From the NCBI GenBank assembly GCA_038087015.1, contig JASBNA010000002.1, forward strand, positions 682,001 to 746,000: a stretch of 64,000 nucleotides of DNA. The letters run 5' to 3'. Position numbers and translations under genes: made by a program. Source of the stretch: Cerrena zonata (taxonomy: Eukaryota > Basidiomycota > Agaricomycetes > Polyporales > Cerrenaceae). How positions within the stretch are numbered: position 1 is the first letter of the stretch; each line of letters starts with the position of its first letter. Positions 34,024 through 46,231 of this stretch are shown here, piece after piece. A model generated the notes under the pieces. That model saw only the letters and a program-made list of their open reading frames with translations. It did not search any database and was not told where the DNA came from.

Positions 34024-35242
34024 GACGGTGGCACTATATACCAATCGTAAAGTCGGGGGAACTACGTTGAGCAGGCGTAGTTATCGTGGTGAATGGCTTT
34101 GGAGGAAGGGGGCGCTTGACGCCCGAAACATCGCTGCTTGAAACATTCGGCAATCCCCGTCTGCGCAGTCCACCTTCCATATTGGCGGACGGATTGTGCG
34201 TCCTGGCAGGAGGCAACAATCTGTTGTGCCCTGAGGGACAACGACGGGTGAAGATAAGCAGGGGAACCCTGGCCTTGAATTCGAGATCCTGGGAGCCAAT
34301 CGATAGTCGCCTGTTAGTCGTAAGACATACCTAACGAGAACCCCTTCGAGTACACGTCTCCAGTTGTCCATTTTGCATACTCTGCCGCATCTCCCTATCA
34401 TCTGTCATGGTACCCCCATCCTATCACGCAGTAATGAAGGGTGGACCATAGAATTTCCGAAGGAACCAGTAGTAAGAGTTTGGTTTAGAGCAGTAGAACT
34501 GGAAGTGGCAGTACAGGGTATGCTTCAGAGAACAACGCTCACACATCCCCTTGCAAACTGCTCCAGTAGGACTGGCGAACTTGAGGCTGAGAACAATCCA
34601 GATAATAACCAGGACGAGCTTGATTTTAAGAGGGCGTGAATGAGGGGCATCGACGAGAGCTAGAGCAGAGCAAGATAAGTAGCAGTAGTCAAGTTTTGGA
34701 CAGGCTTGATGAGTAGCAGGAAGCAGGAAGCAAGAGAGGAATATTATGAGGGCACGAGCTTTCTGAGAACTACGCTCCCACTCGCGCCAAGACACCTAAG
34801 CAACGACAAGATAGGCCAAGAAAGATAGCGCAGACTCGATAGAGCTTATTAGACTGGGTAGCAGAGGGAGATGTGTTGTGAATGGGAGGCAGAGAGGTCC
34901 TGTCGAAGACAGGTCGACCAGGAGGAGAGATTGGTAGGCAGCAGAAGGAGAGGGAAGGCAGGCAACAGGCAAGAGACTACGACGATGGGTGAGGCAATTC
35001 TGCTCAGCCAATAGCAAAAAGGCGCAAGCAATGGACCCCGATCACTCTCTCCCTCGGAAAATCCAGACCTCCACGTGCCTTTCCACGTGACTGATTGCTA
35101 CATTTGTGCGTCACGCTTTGGCGTATGTCATTTCTCCCGGTTCAGACTCAGAATTCGGAATGACCTCTTGCCAAACTTATATACTCGACAGGGCATCCTC
35201 ATTCTCGTTCTCATCACCTCTGTCTTGATCACTCTTGATACC
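34024..35242. other. Intergenic with one doubtful minus-strand ORF
   Basis: A minus-strand open frame at about 34034-34270 has protein-like composition (Pro/Ser/Arg-rich, ends SSPDFTIGI), but I could not join it to a start codon in frame. The ORFs at 34424-35031 are low-complexity Leu/Ser and look like chance. The CT-rich DNA at 34850-35000 may be promoter sequence. Confidence 0.4.
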
Positions 35243-35919
35243 ATGCTTCGTGTCGCTTGCCGCCGTGCTTTTGTACCCGCTGTTTCGTCCGCTAGAGCTT
35301 CTCATGCTCGTGTAATTGCACCAATATCATTCAGGCAAAGCATTCGCTTGAATTCAACCCAAGCTCCTTCGAAACCGTCACAGAAGGAAAAGATCCATGA
35401 AGCTGGTAACAAGCTCTCTAGTGATTGGAACGCACCTGTGCTGTCTTACGAGGCTCTGAAGACGAAGACGGAGCAACCCAGTCCGGTATGTCTATGTTCT
35501 ACCTCGCGATGATCAGCTCTCTAACAATTTGCATTTCATATAGTATGCATATGTTATTGATGTCCGAGAGCCTGCGGAGGTTCTCCAGGGATCCATCCCT
35601 TCATCTGTCAACCTCCCTCTGTCCACTTTGGCAGATGATCTCCACTTGGGGCGCGAACAGTTCAAGGAAAAGTTTGGCTTTGAGAAGCCAAGACATCATC
35701 AGGAACTTGTGTTCTATTGCCGCAGTGGCGTACGTTCTACGACCGCTTGTGATGTTGCTAAGAGAAATGGTTACAAGAAGTGAGTAGCCCGGAGTCTAAA
35801 AGAATTCTGTCTATAATGTTGAGTTTATCTTCTCTAGCATCTTGAACTACAAGGGCTCGTGGCTGGATTGGATTGAGAGAGAAGGAAAAGGGCAGACAAG
35901 CCCTCCGGCTCAGTCATGA
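35243..35919 (+). CDS. Mitochondrial rhodanese-domain protein (RDL2-like)
   Basis: Three exons (35243-35485, 35544-35779, 35838-35919) close in frame to 186 residues. The first 40 residues are Arg/Ser/Ala-rich without acids, a mitochondrial targeting sequence. A single rhodanese domain covers about residues 65-180: YVIDVREPAEVLQGSIP at the start, FYCRSGVRS as the active loop with Cys140, and SWLDWIERE at the end. The six-residue loop (CRSGVR) is the sulfurtransferase size, as in yeast Rdl2, which transfers sulfane sulfur from thiosulfate. An in-frame upstream Met at 35075 would bury the targeting signal, so I chose 35243. TATA-like DNA (atatac) lies about 65 bp upstream. Confidence 0.92.
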
Positions 35920-36222
35920 TTACTGTATTCACAGTAGATACATGTATGATTATGACTTTGGCATTTTGAACCAAAATCATCTGCTACTTTCATTTGTTCG
36001 TCGTGCAAAATAATTCGAGGATTGTATACTTCGATAAGCTCGAAATTGAAGTACTGACGTGAAACATAAGTCGTATTTCGTCATTTTGATTAGACGCCTA
36101 TACTGTACGTTCTTGACCACCTTCCACTCACATCAATATTTTGTAGCTCTTGTGTGTCAATTTCACTACACCTCATCACCCACCTTTTGATTTGGACTCT
36201 GAAGAAAAACTACCTTCTTAAT
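35920..36222. other. Intergenic, RDL2-like to frataxin
   Basis: 303 bp of AT-rich DNA between two genes on the same strand. I see nothing specific. Confidence 0.4.
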
Positions 36223-36950
36223 ATGCTCTCTCGCTGCTCAAGAAATCCTTCTCTGCGAAATGCAGCTCGTTCAGCTGTAGCACGCACTAACTCTGCCAGG
36301 TTACAATCCCCGGTTCCTCGGGTTATGCCTGTATCACCAAGCGTAGTAGTACCCAGACGGTCATACGCTACGCCCCCACCACAGGTCATCGCTAGGTATG
36401 TACCGACCTTTGCGTTGATGTTCGCTCGTGACGTTCACCTTAGTCGATAATAGTGACTTGCCGGTGGAGAAATATCATCTCTATTCCAATGCGACCATGG
36501 AGCGTTTGCTTGAGTCGTTAGAGAACTTCTTGGACCAGGTGGGGAAAGATGAGTTCGAGGTGGAATATAACGTGAGTTAAGCCTTAGTTAGTTTTGGGCG
36601 GGCTCTAAATAAATCTTGACTTTCATATTTTTTCTCTCAAACAGAACTGTGTCATTACTCTAGGCCTAGGGGAACATGGCACATATGTTATCAACAAACA
36701 ACCACCGAATAAGCAAATATGGCTCTCATCTCCGACCAGGTGGGCGATTAGGCTTAATGTTTCCTGTATAGTGCTCAAGTTTTCGGAATTGTTTAGCGGT
36801 CCCAAACGATACGACTACTCTGAAGATAACGACACCTGGCTTTATTCAAGAGACAACTCTTCACTAGGAGAGCTGTTAAACGAAGAACTCTCCAAAATAT
36901 TTGGGTTTCCCGTCGAACTGGGAATCACCAAAGTAAATAACCTCCTGTAG
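36223..36950 (+). CDS. YFH1: Frataxin
   Basis: Four exons (36223-36395, 36454-36571, 36645-36739, 36797-36950) close in frame to 179 residues. The N-terminal 55 residues are Arg/Ser/Ala-rich (a mitochondrial presequence with the typical RRSYAT end). The frataxin fold follows: an acidic first helix ([20 protein letters not shown]) that supplies iron-binding carboxylates, the beta-sheet [19 protein letters not shown], the hallmark [11 protein letters not shown] with the conserved Trp, and a C-terminal helix. Frataxin assists iron-sulfur cluster assembly on Isu1 in the matrix. Length and layout are normal for fungi. Confidence 0.95.
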
Positions 36951-37429
36951 CCTCATGAGTCTTGTTGTTCTGCTATGTCCGTGTATATGTTTCCGTTCAA
37001 TGCTTCTAGCAAAAGTCATTTGTGATGTTATTGAGGCCGAGACGCAATAGGCGCATGCGTTTTATTGTTTGCAATTTTGAACGTTAAATTATCGTAATCA
37101 ATCTAAGGTAGGTTACTCAAGCGATGACACACAAACATACGGAAACGGGAATATGCAATATACAACGACACTGACAGCGGAAATTGTTAGGAATAAATAA
37201 TGGACTTGCGATAGAATGTGACGATGAAGTGTGGAATCAATCGAGATGCGAGAGCGAAATGGAATCAGGAACAAAGAAAAATGGGATATCGATAATGCAA
37301 AACGTGAATGAAAGGGAATTCTCAGTAAGAAAGATGACGCATGACGAAAAGGAACTATCCGCTCAGTCTGACCATGTGATGAGAGCATCATGATGAAGCG
37401 TGAAAGTTGCAATTGTGAGTGGCAGACGG
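36951..37429. other. Intergenic, convergent 3' ends
   Basis: 479 bp between the stops of frataxin and the minus-strand gene at 37430. The open frames on both strands lack motifs. I see nothing else. Confidence 0.4.
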
Positions 37430-38072
37430 TCATGACTGGAGAGAAGACGACTGGTCAGAATTGGGATGTCCTTGTCGTCGGTTTAAGAACAAGGACTTTA
37501 GTAAGCTAGCGAAGGACGGTGATTAGAATGACATCCGATGATACAAGAAGGTGAATAAAAACACACCGATTAGAGTTTTCATACTGGTGAGTAACAGTCG
37601 CAGCTTCCATCATTTCGGTTTGTACTGCGTTATATGCAGGCATGGTAGGGGCCGAAGGCCCTAACTTCGACTCAAAGTTGGGGGAGATGGGGTAGGTATA
37701 CAAATGAGGTGTTGAGATCGCACCCGGCGATGCCATGGAAGGTGTAGAGAACAATATTCGATGTCGTTGTTCGGCATGTAAATCATGTAGGAGGCTATTG
37801 GCATCTTTGTAGACACCCGCTTTCGCCTGCCATTCTCTTCTTCCAGCAGAATAACCTCGCCTCCCACCAGCATCGGTGTATCCTTCCCTGGCTTCGCTAT
37901 CCTCTGAGTCATATTCCTCCCCCGCCGGTGGTGATTGATGATCACCGGAAGCTGCAGGCGCGAAATACCTTCGTCGTTTGGAAGAAGGTTCGTAAGCCTC
38001 AGACGATTCGTCTTCCACTCGAGTCTCTGGTGGAACTGGGATAGGTGATGAAGGTCTCTGTCGTTTTGACAT
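37430..38072 (-). CDS. Low-complexity nuclear-type protein of unknown function
   Basis: Two exons (38072-37567, 37505-37430) close in frame to 193 residues. The N-terminal half is disordered, Ser/Pro/Glu-rich, with a basic SKRRR run that could be a nuclear signal. The middle holds an ordered-looking stretch (NSLLHDLHAEQRHRILF). A Pro/Ser/Ala-rich part and a short basic C-terminus follow. No named domain recognised. It diverges from WDR70 across 316 bp. Confidence 0.7.
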
Positions 38073-38388
38073 GATAACTTGAGAGTGGTAGGATGGTGAG
38101 AGGGAAGGAGGAAAGAGTGAGGCAAGAAGGTTTGGAAGAGCTGAAGAGAAGTGCCAGTGGCGGCGCAATTGTCCAAGGTTCGGTAATTCGACTCGTCTGG
38201 TCTAGAAAAACGCGCTACGTGATTCATTTGGACGCGATTCGCTTATGTAATATCTGGTTCGCGTCCGCGTGGCGCTCCAAGACGGGAGGTTCACGCTTGC
38301 GACACATTGGACACAGACTCTAAACGGTACTCATACCGTCAATCTTGCTTGTGCCGTCGGGTTTGGAGATAATAGCTACAAAGCAAAC
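38073..38388. other. Divergent promoter region, unknown gene / WDR70
   Basis: 316 bp between two divergent start codons. I see no clear TATA box or repeat. Confidence 0.4.
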
Positions 38389-41112
38389 ATGTCTGACATG
38401 GATGTATTTGCTGCTATGGGGATTGCTGGCTTTGGCAAGAAGACCAAGCAGAGGCAGTTAGACCCAAAGAGGTTTGAGAAGAATAAGCGGTCGGAGGAGG
38501 TATGTCTGCTAATTCGTGTTGTATCATGGACTGTGTTCTGAACATTGTCTAGATGCCTATGGCTCTAGAAGAGTCTACCTCCTCTACTCCTGGAGAGCCT
38601 GCTATAGCAGGCCCCAGTAAACCCTCTGGAAAACCGAAGGTTCCGAGTGAGGAACCTGAGTTCGACCCGGACGATATTGGTCCGCCTCCTCCTCCACGTC
38701 AGGGTAACGTTTCATTCCAAATGGAAGACGGGGAACCAGAGTTTGACCCCTCGGATGATGAGGAGTCCGAACCACCCGAGTTTCCCGTTACTCATGAACT
38801 CATTCTAAAAGACCATACCAAGGTCGTCTCGGCACTGACACTTGATCCCTCGGGTGCCCGAGTGATTAGTGGGTCTCATGATTACGATTGTAAGTTGTGG
38901 GACTTTGGTGGTATGGACTGGAGGTGTAAACCATTCAAAACTTGGGAGCCGGCTGGCACATACTATGTAAGACAAATTGAACCGGGCATTATAGTCTATG
39001 GCGCTGATGATGTCTTCTTTGCTAGATTCATGATTTGAAGTACTCGAACGATGGACAGCAATTCCTGGCTATTTCGGGAACCACGCAGGCGAAGTTGTAT
39101 GACCGTGATGGTGAAGAATTGTAGGTTGTTTTGATGTATGCATTTCTTCGTCGTAGATTGCTCACGTCCAACAGAGGTACATACGTCAAAGGCGATCCAT
39201 ACATTCGAGACATGAAGAATACTAGGTTTGTAGGGTCTCCTTGGTTTTATATTCCTCTGGCTAACTGCGCCTCACTGCCTCCAGCGGTCATGTCGCGGAG
39301 CTTACCTCGTGCTCCTGGCACCCCAAAGATACCCAAACATTCATCACTAGTTCTGTGGATTCAACAATCAGGTGGGCATTATTTCACTGATATTCCAGCC
39401 CAATAATAGCTAACCGTACGCAGGATATGGGACGTGGAGAACAGACGTAAACAGACCACCGTCATCGTGGTGAAATCGAAGGAGCGTGGTGCTCGCACAA
39501 AAGTAACCTCCTGCGCCTATTCTCCCGATGGAAGCATCATTGGTGGTGGTACGTTTTCTCATCAGATAGTATCCAAATACCCCAGTACTCATAGACGATT
39601 GTGTGATCTTGTCAATGCTGTAGCCTGTCTGGACGGTGCTATACATATGTGGCAGACGAAGTCGAATTTCGTAAGGCCGAGTTTGACCATCGAAGGCGCT
39701 CATACCAAAGGGACCGAGACCGGGTCTTTGGTATTCTCTGTAGATGGCCGCACTGTTCTCACCAGAGGCGGGGATGACACGGTCAAACGTAGGCTTTCCT
39801 GTTCCCTTGTTCAGCTGCTTCTGGTGACCGAATCTTACTTCTAGTTTGGGACCTAAGAGCTTTCAAGAAGCCGCTCAGTGTTCGTGAGGGCCTGAATACC
39901 TTGTATCCAACAACGAACGCTATTTTCAGCCCAGACGACAAACATATCGTTACCGGAGCCGGTGCAACTTCGAAGGGAGGCAAAGGTCGCCTCATGTTCT
40001 TGCGAAAAGACGGACTGGAACCTGTCAAGACCTTGGAGGTAGATACGACCCCTGTCAAAGTGGTATGGCACTCGAAGATTAACCAGGTAAGATTGATAAC
40101 GGTTTGACTAATACGCAGTACTGATACATTATTGTCAATACAGATAGTTACGGGTCTCGCGAACGGGCAAATCTGCGTTCTTTATTCGCCTCAAACATCG
40201 GTCAATGGTGCCAAACTCCTTCTCAACAAGGGTCCCCCGCGCAAAGCGACAATCGAAGACATGTCGGACGCTGTATCAGCGCCGACCATTATCACTCCCC
40301 ACGCTTTGCCCATGTTCCGAGATGGAGAAATTGCTCGCGGAAGCAAACGCAAACGAGAGAAGGATCGCATGGACCCTCGCAAAAGCAGAAGACCAGAGTT
40401 GCCCGTCACCGGGCCTGGAAAGGGAGGTCGTGTTGGTGCAAGTGCGACACAACACGTTGTTCAGAACTTGGTCAGAGATACGACCAGAGACGAAGATGTG
40501 AGTACAGCATTCTTGATTGTTCGCAGCGCTTCTCGCAGGGATAGCCGGAGGGCTGGAGCCATGGTCTCAACCTGTATTTTGCTACTGTTAAACCCCGTGG
40601 AGCAGCGGCTCTTTGGTCGCTGCGTCGAGCCCAAATGCTTTGTCGACACTCCCTCCATTGTCATTGTATGGCAGCTCTGGGGGCGAAGACAGGACCTTCC
40701 ATGGTTGTATCAACAGGGGCGGTTGCCTGTGCAACACGCCGAAGTCATGCGTCAAGGTGCCGAGAGACGCCGGGTGATGGGGAGGAACCCCGTTGTGGCT
40801 GTCTCTTCTCTCGTCCTCTCCCCGCTGATTGCGTTCAGAGCTGACTGTAATGTTTGTTTTCTAGCCACGAGAGGCTCTATTGCGCCACGCAGAGACGGCA
40901 GACCAAGAACCAATGTGGACCTCAGGTGAGTACGGACCCATTGGGGGACCTCCTCTGTTGATCGTTTTTGATATGCTATTTGTGCGTGTTTGTGATTGGC
41001 GGTGGTGGCTGACGTGGAATTTTAATTTTGAAACTCAGCCTGGCGCGCGAACCAACCGAAACCCGTGTTTGCAGCGGAGGAGGAGCAGGAAAAGGAGGAG
41101 GAGGAGCAATAG
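38389..41112 (+). CDS. WDR70: WDR70 homologue (WD40-repeat protein)
   Basis: Eleven exons close in frame (38389-38499, 38553-38966, 39026-39120, 39157-39225, 39285-39371, 39424-39548, 39624-39788, 39845-40086, 40144-40497, 40865-40925, 41039-41112), giving 598 residues. Family marks: N-terminal MGIAGFGKK; the start of the propeller (LKDHTKVVSALTLDPSGARVISGSHDYDCKLWDFGGM); GHVAELTSCSWHP; LTRGGDDTVKLWDLR; and the C-terminal LPMFRDGE and DRMDPRKSRRPELPVTGPGKGGR blocks, ending in a Glu-rich tail (EEEQEKEEEEQ). WDR70 homologues act with the CRL4 (Cul4-Ddb1) ligase in DNA-damage resection. Two introns stand out: 39121-39156 is only 36 bp and 40498-40864 is 367 bp and open in one frame. Confidence 0.92.
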
Positions 41113-41342
41113 GGGGCTTGGGACGGAGTATGGAGGTAGTAGATGGCAGCGAGAGGCGAATTTGCGGGCGGAGAGGGGAAGAGCAGCGGAGGGAGGATGT
41201 TTTTCTGCGCGGGAGCTCGAACCTTAATTTGAACCGGGTATAAAGACCTTAGCCCATGTTCGGATCTCTTGTCTCCCTAAATCTCCCCCGCCCCCCAAAG
41301 TCCTCTGTCACTCTCTCGTGACTGTCACGCGCCGCCTTCACG

Positions 41343-44019
41343 ATGTCTGGCGCGCTCTCCAACGGCCTCCCCAACGGCAACCACAACATCGACGGCCCAG
41401 ACTCCCCAGCAACCCCTATTGACAACAGCACAACGGCGGACATCAAGATCGATGTCGACGCGCCACCCGCAGACTCGGACTTGCGCTCGGAACCAGTATC
41501 TATGAATGTGGACGAGGTAGAGCAGCTCAGAGACGCGTCGACCGTGCCCCAGTTAGACACCCCTGTTGACCCAGGTGAGCATAATCGCGTTCTCGTATCT
41601 TTGAACCCATCTCATGGTTTGTGCTAGCTTCTATCCCTATCGCGCCGCCGAATGGTACCCCTGCACCCGAGACTGGCGATCTTCTGGCAGAGGTGAAGAC
41701 TGCAGAAGCGCTTGGCCCCGTCGATGACGATGTGAAAATGGAAGATGTGCAATCTCCGAATGCCACTCTGAATGGTGTCCAGCACTCCTCGCAGGAGGAC
41801 GCGCATCCCATTGCCACTGTTGGCTCTGCCGCTATCCCCGCTGTATCATCGAACGTGACTGCTGTGGACTCTCTTGCTGCCTCTTCTCCGTATTCTAGTA
41901 ATGTTTCCCCTAATGACGATGATGATAAACCCCCTCCCGCTAAGCGTGCACGCAAGTTATCGGATGCTGAGAAAGCTTCCATCGCTAACGTAAGTAGATT
42001 TTGTTATGTACGCCGCCCTGGGCGTGCTGATCCTCACCTTCATCATGTCGTCCCATCTGAAGACCGCAACTCCACCTCCAGCGTCACCTTCACCCGCCCC
42101 GGCTCCGCCGAATGGCACAACGTCGACGTCGCCACCAACACACACCGGGCCACCGACACTCAGCATCGCCCAATGGCGATTCTGTTCTTCGACAGTGCGA
42201 ACGCTTAGGAAACTCAAGGACGCGGGTCCTTTCCTCAACCCCGTTGATCATGTGGCACTAAACATTCCCCATTACCCTAACATCATCAAGAATCCAATGG
42301 ACTTCTCAACCATTGACCGCAAACTCAACTCCTCCAATCCCACCAAACCTGACTCAAATTCCGCCAATCCCCGATACAACCACGCAGACGAGTTCATTGC
42401 CGACGTGCGCCAAATCTTTGCGAACTGTGTTACGTTCAACGGTCCAGATCACCCCATCACTACGATGGGCAAACGCGTGGAGACTGTCTTTGACAAGCAG
42501 ATTAAACAGATGCCTGTGCCGGAAGAAGTATGTGTCATTTCTATCAGAACGACTGAACCACTCTTATTTAATAATACATCACCCTGCAGGTCAAACCGAT
42601 TCCCGTTAAGAAGCCATCTCCACCCCCTCCACCACCCAAAATCCAGAGAAAACGTACTGTCATGAAAGCTAGCCCACCTGAACCTGCTCCTAAGCCAGTG
42701 CCCAAGCAGGCCCCGCGCCCCTCGCTGCCTTCAACGACACCGGTTATCAGGCGTTCTGATGAGGGGGCTGGGCGACCAAAGCGTGAAATTCACCCTCCCC
42801 CACCAAAGGATCTTCCCTATGCCGATGCTCCCAAGAAGACTCGAAAGGCGAAGGCCCCGCGGAACAACGTGAACGCCGAACAGCTGAAGTTTTGTGACAA
42901 GCTGTTGAAGGAAGTCCACAAGAAGTCGAACTATCATTTTGCTCATCCTTTCTATGAACCAGTCGGTGAGTAGTATAGACTTTACATTCAATGATCTGCG
43001 TCTCTGATGTCTGCGTCAGACTGGGTCAAGCTCGATATTCCTCTCTATCCGAAGATTATCAAGAAGCCAATGGACTTGATGACGATGCGAAAGAAGTTGA
43101 CAAATGGCAACTATGCCTCGGCTGATGATTTCCATGCTGACTTCAAGCTCATCATCAAAAACTGTTACACTTTCAACCCTGCCGCAACACCAGTCAACGA
43201 AGCCGGGCATGCTCTCGAGAATTTCTTCGATCAGAAGTGGCAGAACTTGCCGCCGCTCCATCATGATGCCAGCGACGACTCTGAGGAATCTGAAGACGAG
43301 GATGATGAACAGACTCGCATTGCGGAGCTTGAGAGCCAAATTGAGTACATGAACCGAACGTTGGAGGGTCTCAAGAAAGACAAGACCAAGATCAAGAAGA
43401 AGGAAAAGAAGGCGAAACAAGAAAAGCCTCCTGTTCCTTCGAGCTCGAAACCTGCTCCCAAACCCGCGAAGGCCGCTCCACCGAAGCCATCAACTAAAAA
43501 GAACAACAAGCGGCCAATCGCCGATGATGATGTTCTTTCCTTCGAACAGAAGAAGGATCTCAGCGACACAATTGCCAGACTTGACGGTGCGAAACTCGAG
43601 CGTGTCATTCAGATCATCCACGAAGGTGTTCCGGAGATTCGTGACGTACGTTATTACACCTGGTATCATCCTCCTATTGTGTTACTTACATCGACTTTTT
43701 GCAGAGCACTGAAGAGATCGAACTTGAGATCGATCAGCTACCCGCTTCTGTCCTCACGAAACTCTACAACTTCGTCATCCGTCCCATGCGCCCACCTCCC
43801 CCTAAACGGCCACGAACTGGTAAGGGTACCGGTACAGGTGGTCTCAAGCGCAAGAGTATGGATGAGGACGTTGAAGCGGAGAAAATCCGTGTGTTGGAGG
43901 AACGGATGGCCCTCTTTGAAGGAAAAGGAAGGGCCGCTCCTGTCGAAGAGGCACACGGAGGTGGCGACAGCAGTGACTCATCTTCCTCTGATGACGACTC
44001 CGCTAGTGACTCTGAGTGA
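41343..44019 (+). CDS. BDF1: BET-family double bromodomain protein (Bdf1/BRD4-like)
   Basis: Six exons (41343-41574, 41628-41989, 42063-42527, 42590-42965, 43020-43645, 43705-44019) close in frame to 791 residues. Bromodomain 1 is about residues 234-345 (FLNPVDHVALNIPHYPNIIKNPMDFSTI; acetyl-lysine Asn in ANCVTFN). Bromodomain 2 is about 447-560 (FYEPVDWVKLDIPLYPKIIKKPMDL; KNCYTFNP). A coiled coil follows (AELESQIEYMNRTLEGLKKD), then the extra-terminal (NET) domain at about 647-713 (LSFEQKKDLSDTIARL; STEEIELEIDQLP). The tail is Ser/Asp-rich, a casein-kinase-2-type site. BET proteins bind acetylated histone H4 and help TFIID and chromatin remodelling. All family parts are in order and intact. 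Confidence 0.95.
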
Positions 44020-44326
44020 TTGTGTTTTCCTGTCTTGCATCGTCGTTTGATTTTCTTCGCACTGTTGTTCTTTATTACGGGCGTTGCTGTTCGTGCTATC
44101 CGTCTAATTCAGTATCTTCAAAATTACTCAATACTTCTGTAGCTAGTTGGTACCTGTACTCTTGTTCATATCTCCATCTTCTTTTACAATTCTCTCTCTC
44201 AATCTTGCTCGCACGCAGGTAGATCTAGTCGAACTACATACATATTCGGCATTCATATGTTATGGTGATGTAGGTAATATACAACATGCATATGCACTAT
44301 GCAATAAATAAAAAGTTCGTCTGAAT
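44020..44326. other. Intergenic, convergent 3' ends
   Basis: 307 bp, AT-rich, between BDF1 and the G-patch gene. It holds polyadenylation-like signals (caataaataaa near 44300, facing both ways). No gene seen. Confidence 0.45.
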
Positions 44327-45925
44327 TTATCGACGTCGTCCTGGTGCACCCGCACGGAATTGCTGCCAACCTGAACGTTGATTCTCCTGTTTAACAATGA
44401 CCTCTTGCTTGGACAAACGAGTAGGAGGTTGTGGTTGAGAAGGTGCCGGTGTGGACGCAACTTCGCTGGGATTCGACCAACTTGAGGGTGTCGATACAGA
44501 TGACCAGCTAGATGATGAAGATTGCGGCTGTGAGCTGGAGGGCTGGATGGTGGCCCAACCCCCGTGACGAGGGGCTGGTGGCGGATCCATAGAAACATCA
44601 GGTGGGTCAGAAGGAGCCGACTGTGAGCTTCCAGTATCAAGTGTCGCCCATCCCCCTGTTCGGAAAGCAGGAGCTGGACCAGGATGATACTGAGAGTTAT
44701 TGCCAGACGATGGAGCGAGGTCATGAGAACGAGGTGGTTGGGGCGATTGATCACTACAGCTTGAGGATTGATTGGGAGCCACAGTAGCCCAACCCGATGT
44801 TTTCACCCCAATGGCAGATGGCCCTGAATGAGAAGGTGTAGGGGCAGGAGCAGGTGCGGGAGTTAATGGGGCAGACCCAACGGTTGCCCAGCCTGATTTC
44901 TTCAATCCATTTGACCCCTCGACTCCTACAGGAGTGGATGTAGGGTTCATAGCCACCGGTGGTTTGGCCATCTTGATACCGGCGGCTTTAGCGATTTTTC
45001 TGAGCTCCTTCTCTTCCCTCTTCCGTTCCTTCTCTTTACGCTTATCGATCTCTTCTTTTGAACCGGTGGACACACGTGAAGCGAGCTGCATGTCCCGGAA
45101 GCGGGCCTTGTGGTGGTGGGCATAAGAGTTTGTGTGTTCATCATATTGTGCAACGTTCTTAAACTGTTTGTCACAGAGTTCACAGTAGAATGCACGGAGG
45201 ATGGTAGAAATTTCGGACTGAAGAGCAGCTTTCTTTGCCACAGCATCCTATTTTTAGGAACGTCAAATGAGTGAATGGAGAAAGAGGTTAGCTAAAAAGG
45301 GCACGAACCTCTCGTGCTCTTCTCTGTTCTTCCGTCTCTTTAGTCTGCTTTTCTGAATCCAGTTCACGACGCTGTGACACGGTGGATTCAATCACGCGGA
45401 CATCCTGACTGGATTTTCCCAGACCGGTGAGATCGTGTTTGACATAGAAAGGTACAGGATCAACACGACCTGACGTAAAAAGAACATGAGTTGTGGGAAA
45501 GGTTAGACAATGTGGCAGAGGGCCATACCGTCACCCGAAAGACCTATTGGTTGTCCCTCGACCCAGCCGAGTTTAGAGAGCATTGCAAAACCCTTGTTGG
45601 TCGGTTTGAGTTTGGTTTCCACAGTGATGACTTCCCGCTCCGTGCCACGATGATATTCGTCGTACTTGTCAATATCCATGGCGTTAGAGGGGGGAGGCGA
45701 GGGAGTACGCGAGACCAGTGAAATGTCATCATCACTGTCTTGCATATCATCGTCATCACGAGGACGCTGAGGGGACGAAGGGGAGAGAGGACATCATGCA
45801 GGCTATGTTCGTGAATGCGAAGAATGCAAGGAGAGTACCTTCAAGGATTTCCCGGGTGTAGAAATGCTGTCATATGGTCGCTCCATTGGAATAGCGTTCC
45901 AACGAGCAACTGCTTCTGCAGACAT
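44327..45925 (-). CDS. G-patch and C2H2 zinc-finger protein (GPATCH8-like)
   Basis: Four exons (45925-45839, 45766-45529, 45469-45309, 45247-44327) close in frame to 468 residues. A G-patch covers about residues 75-110 (KGFAMLSKLGWVEGQPIGLSGDGRVDP), followed by a charged helix. A U1-type C2H2 finger lies near residues 180-205 (FYCELCDKQFKNVAQYDEHTNSYAH). A basic coiled segment (KRKEKERKREEKELRK) comes next. The C-terminal 200 residues are disordered and carry five spaced copies of a Gly-Trp motif (SGWATV, SGWATV, GGWATL, GGWATI, SGWQQF). G-patch plus C2H2 in this order resembles GPATCH8-type splicing-linked proteins. G-patches usually activate DEAH-box RNA helicases; the partner here is not known. 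Confidence 0.85.
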
Positions 45926-46231
45926 ATTATAGAAATATGTGTTGATACAATTCAAGAGCAGGTAGTGATATGTTGTGTTGCAAAGTTTCCAGAGAGGATA
46001 TACAAGGCTGTAAGCCTGAGAGTGAGTGGAGAAGGTATGAAGTAGATGGCCACTCTCAAGCTCCTCTCCTATACTGCCAAGATGGGTAGTGCACGTGACT
46101 AAAACGCGTTGAGACGCGTCTTCTCCGCGAACCGATCATTTACACTCATCTTGTTCATTACACTGATCGTAGGCTGGCCTCCTTCACTTCCTAGGGGAAA
46201 CTTTGTCTTCAAACATCTCTCAAATTGTCTC
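45926..46231. other. Divergent promoter region, G-patch gene / MPH1
   Basis: 306 bp between divergent starts. An in-frame upstream Met for the helicase lies at 46109, but the family-like N-terminus begins at 46232. I see nothing else specific. Confidence 0.4.

Noticed and set aside
34424..35031. Minus-strand Leu/Ser/Cys-rich frames resembling membrane proteins
   Set aside because: They are low-complexity readings of CT-rich promoter-like DNA, with no exon chain or motif.
40132..40929. Continuous 265-codon frame in WDR70 as one exon
   Set aside because: Splicing at GTGAGT (40498) to 40865 restores the conserved family sequence DPREALLRHA, which read-through does not.
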